A DNA stretch of 64,000 bases from Microcella alkalica (GCF_014137945.1 NZ_JACGWX010000001.1:496001-560000); one strand, 5' to 3'; numbered from the stretch's first letter, positions 9,151 to 17,935 are shown. Notes: generated by a model from the sequence alone, not told the origin. Program-made: numbers and translations.

Positions 9151-10086
9151 TCAGGCGACGCGTTCGGCCTGATGGATGAGCGCCGCGGCGCCGATGAGCG
9201 GCCCCTCTCCGCTCAGCGCCGATGCGACGACGCGCGTGCTGGTGACGAACGCGAAGTCGCTGTGGTGCGCGACGGCGGCCTGCACGAGGTCGATGTAGTC
9301 GTCGGCGACGTGGCTGAAGCCGCCGCCGATCGCGACGAGGTCGAGGTCGACGAGGGCGCTGGCCGAGGCGATCGCCGCGCCCACGGCGCCGGCCGAGCGC
9401 TCGATGGCGGCGCGCGCCGTCGCATCCCCCTGCCCGGCTGAGGCGGCGAGCTCCTCCCCGGTCGTGCCCGTCCAGCCCTGCGTGCGCGCCCAGGCGACGG
9501 TGCGCGGGCCCGAGGCGACCGCCTCGAGGCAGCCTCGCGCACCGCACGCGCACACGTCGTCGAAGCCGGCGACCTGCAGGTGGCCGATGTGCCCGGCGTT
9601 GCCGCTGCGCCCGGTGATGACGCGACCGTCGAGGATGACGCCGCCGCCGACTCCGGTCGACACGATCATGCCCATGACGCTCGACTCGGTCTGCGCGGCG
9701 CCGACCCACACCTCGGCGAGGGCGATGCAGATGCCGTCCATGCGCAGCGTGACCGGCAGTGCCGCGGGCAGGAGATCGCCGACGAGCTCGCCGAGCGGGT
9801 AATCGCGCCACGCGGCCAGGTTGAGAGGTGAGACGTTGCCGGTGCGACCTGCGATCGGTCCGGCCGATCCGATGCCCGCGCCGATCAGCTCGATCTCCGG
9901 TTCGGTCGCCGACTCGAGCGCGCTCTCGACCGCTTCGGTCACGGATGCCGCGAGCGCCTCGGCTGTGGACGTCGCGCCCGTGGTGCGGCGGTGCCGCGAT
10001 CCCGGCAGGACCCGGCCCGTGACGTCGACGAGAGCGGCCTCGACCTTGGTGCCTCCGAGGTCGACGGCGAGGGCGTAGTCGGTCAC
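9151..10086 (-). CDS. ROK family sugar kinase (glucokinase-like)
   Basis: The 311-residue protein begins MTDYALAVDLGGTKVEAAL, the ATP-binding phosphate-1 motif of ROK proteins. It also contains GIGSAGPIAG, VSTGVGGGVILDG and the zinc-binding signature CACGARGCLEA. There is no N-terminal helix-turn-helix, so it is a kinase rather than a ROK repressor. Glucose is the most common substrate, but N-acetyl sugars are also possible. The GTG start is preceded by GAGAGGA. It is divergent from the deoxyribonucleoside operon across 207 bp. Confidence 0.88.
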   Translation of the reverse strand: MTDYALAVDLGGTKVEAALVDVTGRVLPGSRHRRTTGATSTAEALAASVTEAVESALESATEPEIELIGAGIGSAGPIAGRTGNVSPLNLAAWRDYPLGELVGDLLPAALPVTLRMDGICIALAEVWVGAAQTESSVMGMIVSTGVGGGVILDGRVITGRSGNAGHIGHLQVAGFDDVCACGARGCLEAVASGPRTVAWARTQGWTGTTGEELAASAGQGDATARAAIERSAGAVGAAIASASALVDLDLVAIGGGFSHVADDYIDLVQAAVAHHSDFAFVTSTRVVASALSGEGPLIGAAALIHQAERVA

Positions 10087-10170
10087 GGGGAGTCCTCTCT
10101 GCGGTGCCGCATCGCGCGGGCCGTCGATGGACAGCGTAACGAGCGGGGGTCGCCGGCTCGAACGCCCCTC

Positions 10171-10205
10171 TGCTCATCTGAGCAGGCTCGCACCATATGT
10201 TGGTG
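10171..10205. promoter_or_regulatory. Candidate operators between the ROK kinase and the SorC-type regulator
   Basis: Two inverted repeats lie in the divergent region about 90-125 bp upstream of the regulator start: TGCTCA-TC-TGAGCA at 10171-10184 and CACCA-N5-TGGTG at 10191-10205. SorC/DeoR-type regulators often autoregulate through palindromes upstream of their operon. A possible -10 box (TAGCCT, 10225-10230) lies downstream. Assignment of either palindrome to this regulator is inference. Confidence 0.45.
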
Positions 10206-10293
10206 GGCGACCCCCCGGCCCGCCTAGCCTGGAGCGGGGCCGCCGACGCGACGGCCCCGCCCGAACGAGGCCTCGAATCGACGACGGAGAACC

Positions 10294-11304
10294 ATGGTGT
10301 CCACGGAGAGCGCGTCAGCCAACGAGCTGCTCGCCGTCCGAGCTGCCGAGCTCTACTACGAGGAGAACAAGACGCAGGACGAGATCGGGGCGATCCTTCG
10401 CGTCACGCGCTGGAAGGTCGGCCGACTCCTCGCCCAGGCCCGTGAGCGCGGCATCATCCGCATCGAGATCGTGCACCCGCGCGCTCGGCGGCTCGCGCTC
10501 GAGCGCGAGCTCGGCGCTCGGTTCGGGCTGCGCGACGCGATCGTCGTGCCCGCTCCGGTCGACGAGGTCGAGCTGCAGGCCCGCGTAGCCGAGGCCGCTG
10601 CCGACTATCTCGTGAGCGTGCGGCCCGTACCGCGACTGCTCGGCGTGAGCTGGGGCCGGACTCTGCACCAGGTCGCCGAGTCGCTGCCCGTGGGCTGGTC
10701 GACGGGCGTCAACGTCGTTCAGATCAACGGCGGCGTGAGCCTCTCCAAGCGCCCGGGTACGGCCGCGAGCACCGCGGTGATGATCGCGCAGAAGGCCGGA
10801 GGGCAGGCGACTCTGCTGCCGAGCCCCGCCATCCTCGAGCGACTCGAGACGAAGAGGGCGATCGAGGGCGATCGCACCGTCGGCGGCGTGGTGCAGATGG
10901 CGCGCGGCGCGGCCGCCTACCTCTTCAGCGCCGGAGTCGCCGACACATCCTCGGTGCATGTCGACAGCGGCTACCTGACGGCCGACGACATCGCCGAGCT
11001 GCGGGAGCGCGGCGCGGTCGGCGATGTGATCGGCCGCTACATCACCGCCGATGGCACGATCGCCGATCCGGAGCTCGACGCCCGCACCCTCGGTCTCGGG
11101 CTCGAAGAGCTGCGCGGCGCGACGACCGCCGTCCTCGTCATCGGCGGCGAGGCCAAGCACCCGATCGCTCGCGCGATCGTCACGCACGGGCTGTGCTCGG
11201 TGATCGTCACCGATGAGCACACCGCCCACGCGCTCCTCGACGACATCGATGAGCCCATCGCCGCCCGCCACCACGACTCGATCTCCGAAGGAACCTCGTC
11301 ATGA
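10294..11304 (+). CDS. deoR: SorC-family (deoxyribonucleoside-type DeoR) transcriptional regulator
   Basis: The 336-residue protein has an N-terminal helix-turn-helix (TQDEIGAILRVTRWKVGRLLAQARERGIIRI in two parts: TQDEIGAILRVTRW and KVGRLLAQARERG) followed by a sugar-phosphate effector domain (LLGVSWGRTL, VVQINGGVSL, GVVQMARGAAAYLFSAGV). This layout is that of SorC regulators such as Bacillus DeoR, which responds to deoxyribose-5-phosphate. The ATG has a GGAG site 6 nt upstream. Its stop overlaps the deoC start by 4 nt (ATGA), strongly linking it to deoxyribose catabolism. The effector is inferred from the neighbour. Confidence 0.88.
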   Translation: MVSTESASANELLAVRAAELYYEENKTQDEIGAILRVTRWKVGRLLAQARERGIIRIEIVHPRARRLALERELGARFGLRDAIVVPAPVDEVELQARVAEAAADYLVSVRPVPRLLGVSWGRTLHQVAESLPVGWSTGVNVVQINGGVSLSKRPGTAASTAVMIAQKAGGQATLLPSPAILERLETKRAIEGDRTVGGVVQMARGAAAYLFSAGVADTSSVHVDSGYLTADDIAELRERGAVGDVIGRYITADGTIADPELDARTLGLGLEELRGATTAVLVIGGEAKHPIARAIVTHGLCSVIVTDEHTAHALLDDIDEPIAARHHDSISEGTSS

Positions 11305-12314
11305 CCATCGAGCATCCGGTCGCTCTCGCTCCCGCCGATCGTGCCGTGCGCCTTCTCGGCAGCGACCTCACCGAGAAGGCCCTCCGACTGCACCTGGAGG
11401 GGCTCTCCGGCGTCGACGCCGTCGGGCTCGAGGCCCGCGCGGCCGGCCTCTCGACGCGCTCGATCAAGGCGAGCTCGAAGGCCTGGGCGCTCGACACCAT
11501 CATCCGCACGTGCGACCTCACGACTCTCGAGGGCGCCGACACCCCCGGCAAGGTGCGCTCGCTCGTCGCCAAGGCCGTCACGCCCGACGCGACCGACCCG
11601 TCGACGCCCCGCGTCGCGGCGGTCTGTGTCTACGGCGACATGGTGCCGTACGCCGTCGAGGCGCTCGGCGCGCTGCACGGCGACCCCGAGCTCGGCCTCG
11701 TGTCGATCGCGGCCGTCGCGACCGCGTTCCCTTCGGGGCGCGCGAGCCTCGCGATCAAGCTCGCCGACACGCGTGAGGCGGTCGCCGCCGGCGCCGACGA
11801 GATCGACATGGTCATCGACCGCGGCGCATTCCTCTCCGGTCGCTTCGGGCTCGTCTTCGATCAGATCGTCGCCGTCAAGGAGGCCTGCCGGCGCGCCGAC
11901 GGCAGCTTCGCCCAGCTCAAGGTCATCCTCGAGACCGGCGAGCTCGCCACGTACGACAACGTGCGCCGGGCATCCTGGCTCGCGATCCTCGCCGGGGCCG
12001 ACTTCATCAAGACATCGACGGGCAAGGTGAGCCCCGCGGCCACGCTGCCCGTCACGCTGCTCATGCTCGAGGTGATCCGCGACTGGCACCGCCTCACGGG
12101 CGAGAGGGTCGGCATGAAGCCGGCCGGCGGCATCCGCGCCTCGAAGGATGCCGTGCGCTACCTCGTCACCGTGGCCGAGACCGTGGGCGAGGAGTGGCTG
12201 ACGCCGCACCTGTGGCGCTTCGGCGCCTCGAGCCTCGTCAACGACGTGCTGCTGCAGCGACAGAAACTGCGAACCGGTCACTACAGTGGCCCCGACTACG
12301 TGACGGTGGACTGA
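11301..12314 (+). CDS. deoC: Deoxyribose-phosphate aldolase
   Basis: DeoC cleaves 2-deoxyribose-5-phosphate to acetaldehyde and glyceraldehyde-3-phosphate. The 337-residue protein keeps the catalytic residues: Asp72 in CDLTTLEG, the Schiff-base Lys237 in ADFIKTSTGK, and the activating Lys273 in GMKPAGGIR. It is longer than the ~220-residue short form because of an N-terminal extension, as in the long actinobacterial and animal type. It overlaps the regulator upstream, and the aldehyde dehydrogenase genes begin 3 nt after its stop. The product acetaldehyde is the likely substrate of those genes. Confidence 0.95.
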   Translation: MTIEHPVALAPADRAVRLLGSDLTEKALRLHLEGLSGVDAVGLEARAAGLSTRSIKASSKAWALDTIIRTCDLTTLEGADTPGKVRSLVAKAVTPDATDPSTPRVAAVCVYGDMVPYAVEALGALHGDPELGLVSIAAVATAFPSGRASLAIKLADTREAVAAGADEIDMVIDRGAFLSGRFGLVFDQIVAVKEACRRADGSFAQLKVILETGELATYDNVRRASWLAILAGADFIKTSTGKVSPAATLPVTLLMLEVIRDWHRLTGERVGMKPAGGIRASKDAVRYLVTVAETVGEEWLTPHLWRFGASSLVNDVLLQRQKLRTGHYSGPDYVTVD

Positions 12315-12317
12315 CCC

Positions 12318-13829
12318 ATGAGCTTCCTCGAGTACGCCCCCGCGCCGGAATCGACGGCGATCCTGAACCTCAAGGCGCAGTACGGCCTCTTCATCGACGG
12401 CGAGTTCGTCGACGGCTCCGGCGAGGTGTTCGACACGATCTCGCCCGCGACGGAGGAGGTCATCGCGCGGATCGCGCAGGCCGACGCCTCAGACGTCGAC
12501 CGCGCCGTCGCGGCCGCGCGCCGCTCGTACGAGAAGGTCTGGTCGCGCATGTCGGGAAGCGACCGCGGCAAGTACCTCTTCCGCATCGCCCGCCTGGTGC
12601 AGGAGCGCGCGCGCGAGCTCGCCGTCGCCGAGAGCCTCGACAACGGCAAGCCCATCCGCGAGACGCGCGACGTCGACGTGCCGCTCGTCGCCGCGTGGTT
12701 CTTCTACTACGCCGGCTGGGCGGACAAGCTCGAGTACGCGGGCCTCGGCCCTAAACCGCGCTCGCTCGGCGTCGCCGCGCAGGTGATCCCGTGGAACTTC
12801 CCGCTGCTCATGCTCGCGTGGAAGATCGCCCCCGCCCTCGCGGCCGGCAACACCGTCGTCATCAAGCCCGCTGAGACCACGTCGCTCACGGCGATGCTCT
12901 TCGCCGAGATCCTGCAGCAGGCAGACCTGCCGCCCGGCGTCGTGAACATCGTCACGGGCCCCGGCGCGACCGGTCAGGCGCTCGTCACGCACGCCGACGT
13001 CAACAAGGTCGCCTTCACGGGCTCGACCGATGTGGGCCGAACGATCGCCCGTCAGGTCGCCGGCACCTCCAAGAAGCTGACCCTCGAGCTCGGCGGCAAG
13101 GCGGCGAACATCGTCTTCGACGACGCCGCGATCGACCAGGCCGTCGAGGGCGTCGTCAACGGCATCTTCTTCAACCAGGGCCACGTCTGCTGCGCCGGTT
13201 CGCGCCTGCTCGTGCAGGAGAACGTGCACGACGAGGTCGTCGACCGCCTCAAGCAGCGCCTGTCGACGCTGCGCCTGGGCGACCCGCTCGACAAGAACAC
13301 CGACATCGGTGCGATCAACTCGGCCGCTCAGCTCGAGCGCATCCGCACGCTCAGCGACACGGGCGAGAACGAGGGCGCCGAGCGCTGGCAGCTCGACTGC
13401 ACGGTGCCCGACAAGGGGTTCTGGTTCCGACCGACGATCTTCACGCGCGTCTCGGCCGCGCACTCGATCGCGCGCGAGGAGATCTTCGGCCCCGTCCTGT
13501 CGGTGCTGACCTTCCGCACGCCGGAGGAGGCCGTCGCGAAGGCGAACAACACCCCGTACGGCCTCTCGGCCGGCATCTGGACGGAGAAGGCGTCGCGCAT
13601 GCTCGCCCTCGCCGACCGTCTGCGCGCCGGCGTCATCTGGGCCAACACCTTCAACAAGTTCGACCCGGCGTCGCCGTTCGGCGGGTACAAGGAGTCGGGC
13701 TACGGCCGCGAGGGTGGCCGCCAAGGGCTCACCGCGTACCTCGAGTCGAGCGGCTGGCAGGCTCCGATCGAGTCGAGCGCGGCATCCTCTCGATCTGGCC
13801 GCAAGGCCCGGAAGGCGGTGGCCAAGTGA
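12318..13829 (+). CDS. Aldehyde dehydrogenase (catalytically complete)
   Basis: The 503-residue protein has the NAD-binding core (VIPWNFPLLM, GSTDVGRTIA), the general base Glu257 in LELGGK, and the catalytic Cys in FNQGHVCCAGSR (Cys291, possibly Cys292). The C-terminal EIFGPVLSV and NNTPYGLSAGIW motifs are also present. In this operon it would oxidise the acetaldehyde released by DeoC. The next gene, a shortened cysteine-free aldehyde dehydrogenase, overlaps it by 4 nt (GTGA), so the two are probably made together in fixed ratio. Confidence 0.93.
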   Translation: MSFLEYAPAPESTAILNLKAQYGLFIDGEFVDGSGEVFDTISPATEEVIARIAQADASDVDRAVAAARRSYEKVWSRMSGSDRGKYLFRIARLVQERARELAVAESLDNGKPIRETRDVDVPLVAAWFFYYAGWADKLEYAGLGPKPRSLGVAAQVIPWNFPLLMLAWKIAPALAAGNTVVIKPAETTSLTAMLFAEILQQADLPPGVVNIVTGPGATGQALVTHADVNKVAFTGSTDVGRTIARQVAGTSKKLTLELGGKAANIVFDDAAIDQAVEGVVNGIFFNQGHVCCAGSRLLVQENVHDEVVDRLKQRLSTLRLGDPLDKNTDIGAINSAAQLERIRTLSDTGENEGAERWQLDCTVPDKGFWFRPTIFTRVSAAHSIAREEIFGPVLSVLTFRTPEEAVAKANNTPYGLSAGIWTEKASRMLALADRLRAGVIWANTFNKFDPASPFGGYKESGYGREGGRQGLTAYLESSGWQAPIESSAASSRSGRKARKAVAK

Positions 13830-14698
13830 GCCGGCTCAGCGTGCCTAAGACCTACAAGCTCGCGATCGGCGGCGCGTTCCCGCGCAGCGAGAGCGGCCGC
13901 ACCTACGTCGTGACGGCGCCCTCGGGCGAATTCATCGCGAACGCCTCGCTCGCCTCGCGGAAGGACGCGCGGGATGCCGTCGTCGCGGCCCGCGGCGCGC
14001 AGCCCAAGTGGGCGGGCGCGACGGCCTACAACCGCGGCCAGGTGCTCTACCGCATCGCCGAGCTGCTCGAGGGGCGTCGCGCGCAGTTCGTCGACGAGAT
14101 CGTGCAGTCGGAGGGCGTCACGGCCACCGCCGCGGGCGCCCAGGTCGACGCGACGATCGACCTCTGGGTCTGGTACGCCGGCTGGGCCGACAAGTACGCG
14201 CAGCTCGCGGGCAACGGCAACCCCGTCTCCGGCCCGTACTTCAACCTCTCGGTGCCCGACGCGACGGGCGTCGTCGCGGCGATCGCGCCGCAGGATTCCA
14301 CCGGCGTCTCGCTGCTCGGCCTCGCGGCGGTCGTCGCACCCATCGTGCTCTCGGGCAACACGGTCGTCGTCGTCGCGAACGAGGCGGCGCCCCTCTCGGC
14401 CATCTCGCTCGCGGAAGTGCTTGCGACGTCGGACGTGCCGGGCGGAGTCGTCAACGTGCTCACCGGCTCGCCCGCCGAGCTCGCGCCGTGGCTCGCGTCG
14501 CACGCTGACGTCAACGCGCTCGACCTCGCCGGGGCCGGCTCGCTCGCCGACGGCGCGTGGGTCGACCTGCAGATCTCTGCGGCCGAGACGCTCAAGCGCG
14601 TCCTCCCGCCCGTCGAGGGGGCCCCGGCGCCCTCCCTCGAGCGGATCACCGCCTTCGTCGAGACGAAGACGGTCTGGCACACGAAGGCGATGCTCTAG
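13826..14698 (+). CDS. Aldehyde dehydrogenase-like protein lacking the catalytic cysteine and C-terminal half
   Basis: The 290-residue protein aligns with the N-terminal, NAD-binding part of aldehyde dehydrogenases (YKLAIGGAFPRSESGRTYVV, VAAIAPQDSTGVSLLG, GNTVVVVANEAAPLS, VVNVLTGSP). It then ends soon after the region that would carry the catalytic Glu and Cys, with the tail FVETKTVWHTKAML. I find no cysteine in the protein. The reading frame is intact and coupled to the active enzyme by a GTGA overlap, so this does not look like a decaying pseudogene. The ~500 + ~290 residue arrangement resembles ALDH16, where an active domain is fused to a vestigial one. A structural or oligomerisation role is inferred. 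Confidence 0.85.
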   Translation: MSRLSVPKTYKLAIGGAFPRSESGRTYVVTAPSGEFIANASLASRKDARDAVVAARGAQPKWAGATAYNRGQVLYRIAELLEGRRAQFVDEIVQSEGVTATAAGAQVDATIDLWVWYAGWADKYAQLAGNGNPVSGPYFNLSVPDATGVVAAIAPQDSTGVSLLGLAAVVAPIVLSGNTVVVVANEAAPLSAISLAEVLATSDVPGGVVNVLTGSPAELAPWLASHADVNALDLAGAGSLADGAWVDLQISAAETLKRVLPPVEGAPAPSLERITAFVETKTVWHTKAML

Positions 14699-14715
14699 CG
14701 CTCGCCCTCGTGCCC

Positions 14716-14750
14716 GGCGGGCCGGTCCTTGTGGTGGGGGCCGGCCCGCC
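14716..14750. terminator. Bidirectional hairpin terminator between the ALDH operon and panE
   Basis: A perfect 10-bp stem (GGCGGGCCGG at 14716-14725 with CCGGCCCGCC at 14741-14750) and a 15-nt loop fill most of the 64-bp gap between convergent genes. It is well placed to end both transcripts. Confidence 0.75.
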
Positions 14751-14762
14751 CTTCCTCGCGCG

Positions 14763-15773
14763 TCAGTCGGTGCGAGCCGGGTCGTTCCCGCGCGGCACGC
14801 GCACGAGCACCTCGGCCGGGGGGAGGAACTCGCCCGTGCGCTCGACCTCGTGGACGAGCGCGACCATCGCGGCGTTCACCGGCGTGGGGATGTGCAGTCG
14901 AGCCGCGGCATCCGCGACCGCCCCGTTGAGGGCGTCGATCTCGGTGCTCCGACCCCGACGGATGCTTTGCAGCGTCGACGCGGGGTTCGGCACGTCTCCC
15001 ATGCGCGCGGCGAGCGATCGCGGCAGCCGCTCGGCGTGCGCCGAGTCGTCCGCGAGCAGCTCCTCGACCTGCGCGGCGCCCACGGAGCCCAGCTGCGCCC
15101 ACTTCACCCCGAGCGCCCGGCCGACGACCGCCGTCTCGACCATGCCGCGCGCGAGGACGCGCCGGAGCCCGTCGTGGGCGACGACCTGCTGCACGCTGAG
15201 CCCGGTGATCGCGGGGAGAGCGTTGACCTGGTTGACGAGCAGCTTCGTCCACTGGGCCCCGCGCACGTCGTCGGTCACCGTCACCTCCTCGGGAAGCGCG
15301 GCGCGCAGGGCGGGCAGGGCAACGGCGATGGCGGCCGCGTCGCCGGCGAGCGTGAGAGGCGCGGGCCCCGTCACCGACACATGCCCCGGCACGACGAGGC
15401 TCGCGGCGAAGAGCGCGAAACCGATGGCGACGGGGGAGTGCGGCAGGGCATCGCGCGCCGCGTCGGCGCCGCCGAGGCCGTTCTGCACGACGAGCACCGG
15501 GGTTCCGTCGCAGCCCGTGATCGCGCTCAGCGCCGCCGCCGAGTCGTGCGCCTTCGTCGCGAGCACGATGAGATCGACGGGCGGCTCGACGCGCTCGACG
15601 ACCGGCACGCGGGCGAGGAACGAGCCCCAGCCGCCGGAGAGCTCCAGTCCGTCGCGCGCGATCGCTGCGCCGTGCTCGCCCCGGGCGGTCACGACGACGT
15701 CGTCGCCCGCGCGCGACAGGAGCGCGGCGAGCACGCCGCCGATAGCCCCCGCCCCTACGACCGCGATCCGCAC
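14763..15773 (-). CDS. panE: Ketopantoate reductase family protein
   Basis: The 336-residue protein begins MRIAVVGAGAIGGVLAALLSRAG, the Rossmann signature of ketopantoate reductases (NADPH-dependent reduction of 2-dehydropantoate to pantoate in coenzyme A synthesis). It also has LIVLATKAHD, VVQNGLGG, the WTKLLVNQVNALPAITG segment with the catalytic Lys, and STLQSIRRGRSTEIDALNG near the C-terminus. Paralogues act on other 2-oxo acids, so the substrate is not certain. A TAGGAT -10 box ends 6 nt before the GTG start, suggesting a leaderless message. It is divergent from truB. Confidence 0.87.
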   Translation of the reverse strand: MRIAVVGAGAIGGVLAALLSRAGDDVVVTARGEHGAAIARDGLELSGGWGSFLARVPVVERVEPPVDLIVLATKAHDSAAALSAITGCDGTPVLVVQNGLGGADAARDALPHSPVAIGFALFAASLVVPGHVSVTGPAPLTLAGDAAAIAVALPALRAALPEEVTVTDDVRGAQWTKLLVNQVNALPAITGLSVQQVVAHDGLRRVLARGMVETAVVGRALGVKWAQLGSVGAAQVEELLADDSAHAERLPRSLAARMGDVPNPASTLQSIRRGRSTEIDALNGAVADAAARLHIPTPVNAAMVALVHEVERTGEFLPPAEVLVRVPRGNDPARTD

Positions 15774-15779
15774 CTGGGC

Positions 15780-15800
15780 ATCCTACGACCGCGCTAGCGT
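15780..15800. promoter_or_regulatory. Divergent leaderless-type promoters of panE and truB
   Basis: The 33-bp gap holds two -10 boxes: TAGGAT on the - strand (15780-15785), ending 6 nt before the panE GTG, and TAGCGT on the + strand (15795-15800), ending 6 nt before the truB GTG. The two promoters must overlap within each other's coding start. Confidence 0.6.
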
Positions 15801-15806
15801 GGGGCG

Positions 15807-16724
15807 GTGCCCACCGGACTCCTCCTCGTCGACAAGCCCGCCGGACTCACGAGCCACGACGTCGTCGCCCGCGCCCGTCGTGCGCTCGGCACTCGCAAGG
15901 TCGGCCACGCCGGCACGCTCGACCCGCTCGCGACGGGGCTCCTGACGCTCGGCGTCGGGTCGGCGACGCGCCTGCTCACCTACCTCGTCGGGCTCGACAA
16001 GACGTACGAGACGACGATCGTGCTGGGGCGCGCGACGACGACCGACGACTCGGAGGGCGAGTTCGTCGGCGAGCAGGCGGCTGCTGGCGCGCTCGACGCC
16101 CTCACCGACGAGCGCTTCGCCGCCGCGGTCTCCGCGCTCACGGGCCTGATCGAGCAGGTGCCGAGCGCCGTGAGCGCGATCAAGGTCGACGGTCGCCGCG
16201 CCTACGATCGCGTCCGCGCCGGCGAACAGGTCGAACTGAAGGCCCGCGCCGTCACGATCGCAGCCTTCGACGTGCTCGCCGTGCGCCGCCTGCCCGGTCG
16301 CGTGGACGAGGCGCCGACGATTGAGGTGGATGCCCGCATCGACTGCTCGTCCGGCACCTACATCCGAGCGCTGGCCCGCGATCTCGGCGCGGGCCTCGGC
16401 GTCGGCGGCCACCTGCGCGCCCTGCGGCGCACGCGCGTCGGACCGTTCGACGTCGCCCATGCCGTGAGCCTCGAGCAGCTCGCCGAGAACGGACCGGCGG
16501 GCCTGACGTCGTCGGCCACGGTCGCCGAGCGGCTCTTCCCCGTCCTGCACGTCACCGACGAGCAGGCGCGCGATCTCGGCCACGGCAAGAAGCTCGCCCT
16601 GCCCGAGCTCGACGACACGGAGACGCTCGCCGCGATCGACGGCGCGGGCCGGCTCGTCGGGCTCGTGAGCGCGCGTGCGGGCGTCGGCCGTACGCTGGTG
16701 GGGTTCCCGATCGACGCGGAGTGA
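15807..16724 (+). CDS. truB: tRNA pseudouridine(55) synthase
   Basis: TruB converts U55 of the tRNA T-loop to pseudouridine. The 305-residue protein has GLLLVDKPAGLTSHDVV at its N-terminus, the catalytic Asp39 in HAGTLDPLATG, the KTYE motif, and SSGTYIRALARDLG. The C-terminal region after residue ~240 is a PUA-like extension typical of actinobacterial TruB. The GTG start lies 6 nt after a TAGCGT -10 box. Confidence 0.95.
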   Translation: MPTGLLLVDKPAGLTSHDVVARARRALGTRKVGHAGTLDPLATGLLTLGVGSATRLLTYLVGLDKTYETTIVLGRATTTDDSEGEFVGEQAAAGALDALTDERFAAAVSALTGLIEQVPSAVSAIKVDGRRAYDRVRAGEQVELKARAVTIAAFDVLAVRRLPGRVDEAPTIEVDARIDCSSGTYIRALARDLGAGLGVGGHLRALRRTRVGPFDVAHAVSLEQLAENGPAGLTSSATVAERLFPVLHVTDEQARDLGHGKKLALPELDDTETLAAIDGAGRLVGLVSARAGVGRTLVGFPIDAE

Positions 16725-16788
16725 GCATCCGCCACTCTCGTCGCGACGCACCGGCACGCGCGACGCGTCCGTCACCCAGGAGTCAGCA

Positions 16789-17157
16789 GTGATCGAGTGG
16801 TTCACGACCGCGCAGGTCGCCGTCGCCGTCGTCGTCGGCATCGTGTGCCTCATCGCCGGCGGAATCGGCCGGGCGCCGAGCGACCTCACCCACGGGCTCA
16901 CCGCGTTCGTCGCCGTCCTGCTGCTCGCGCAGATCGTCGTGTCTATCGTCGCGCCGTTCGTCGGCAATGATCCGACCGGCGACCCCGTCGAGTACTGGGT
17001 GTACCTGATCTCGGCGCTGCTGCTTCCGCTGCTCGCGATCGTGTGGGGGCTCGTCGACCGCTCGCGCTGGTCGACCATCGTGCTCGGCGTCGTGAGCCTC
17101 GCCGTCGCCGTCATGGTCTACCGCATGGGGCAGATCTGGTTCGTGCAGGTCGCGTAG
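16789..17157 (+). CDS. Conserved small membrane protein, four TM segments
   Basis: The 122-residue protein has four hydrophobic segments (about residues 8-27, 36-57, 67-88 and 92-112), with a hydrophilic loop GNDPTGDPVEYW between the second and third. The open frame starts further upstream inside truB, but the GTG at 16789 has a CCAGGAG site 6 nt before it and gives a sensible membrane protein. I do not recognise a named family. It follows truB by 64 nt and is probably co-transcribed. Confidence 0.75.
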   Translation: MIEWFTTAQVAVAVVVGIVCLIAGGIGRAPSDLTHGLTAFVAVLLLAQIVVSIVAPFVGNDPTGDPVEYWVYLISALLLPLLAIVWGLVDRSRWSTIVLGVVSLAVAVMVYRMGQIWFVQVA

Positions 17158-17200
17158 CGCCTGGCTCTCGCGCGGTTCGCGCTCGCGCCCGCAATGCCTG

Positions 17201-17902
17201 TCAGGCCGCCGCGACCCCCGGCAGTGACTCGATGACGTCGAGCACCGCGTCGAGCCCCTCGGCGATCGTGGGCACGACGATGAGAGCGCCCGTCTGGCGC
17301 AGAGCATCCACCGTGTAGACGCCCGTGGCGACCGCGATGAAGGGGATGCCCGCCGCGACCGCCGCGATGTCGTCGCGCGGGGTGTCGCCGATGATGACGA
17401 GCCTCTCGTCGGGCAGGGCCGAGCGGGCGGCGAGGGTGATGTCGCGGCGCTCGCGGGAGCGGTCGCCGAAGAACGAGCGGCTCCAGTCGAAGAGATCGGG
17501 CTCGAGGCCGGCCCCGGCGAGCTTCACGCGCGAGCGCGTGGCCGAGTTGCCCGTGAGGAGGGCGTTGATCCAGCCGCGGTCGGCGGCTGCGGCGATCGCC
17601 TGGGGGATGCCCGGGGCGATCGCGCGACGATCGCCCGCCTTCGCGCGTTCGACCGAGAGCGCATCGAGCGCCGCGACGGCGTCGTCGTGCAGCTCGGCGT
17701 CGAGGTCGAACGCCTCGAGGATCTCGAACAGGATCTGCCCGTCCGTCTTGCCGTGCGCCCGAGGGAGCGGCGGATGAAGCGCGCGGCCCGCCGCGGCCTC
17801 GACGGCGGCGTGGTACAGCTCGCCGCCGCCCGACGCCGCGTTGAACAGGAGGGTGCCGTCGACATCCCAGAGGATCGTGGTGGTGGTCACCTCCCCATCC
17901 AA
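17201..17902 (-). CDS. HAD-superfamily hydrolase (phosphoglycolate phosphatase-like)
   Basis: The 233-residue protein carries all HAD motifs: DVDGTLLF (nucleophile and acid Asp), LLTGNSATRSRVKLA (motif II Thr and Lys region) and IGDTPRDDIAAVAAG (metal-binding Asp pair). A helical cap between motifs I and II (YHAAVEAAAGRALHPPLPRAHGKTDG as two parts: YHAAVEAAAGRAL and PRAHGKTDG) resembles phosphoglycolate phosphatase. The start is uncertain: ATG at 17902 or GTG at 17890. A GGGGAGG sequence lies between them. The physiological substrate is unknown. Confidence 0.85.
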   Translation of the reverse strand: MDGEVTTTTILWDVDGTLLFNAASGGGELYHAAVEAAAGRALHPPLPRAHGKTDGQILFEILEAFDLDAELHDDAVAALDALSVERAKAGDRRAIAPGIPQAIAAAADRGWINALLTGNSATRSRVKLAGAGLEPDLFDWSRSFFGDRSRERRDITLAARSALPDERLVIIGDTPRDDIAAVAAGIPFIAVATGVYTVDALRQTGALIVVPTIAEGLDAVLDVIESLPGVAAA

Positions 17903-17935
17903 CCAGCACGGGCCGCGCGCCCCGCCCGCGCGAGT

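Noticed and set aside
13826-14698. Short aldehyde dehydrogenase as a pseudogene
   Set aside because: The frame is intact, coupled to the active gene, and the shortened length matches the vestigial domain of ALDH16 proteins, so decay is less likely than a conserved dead partner.
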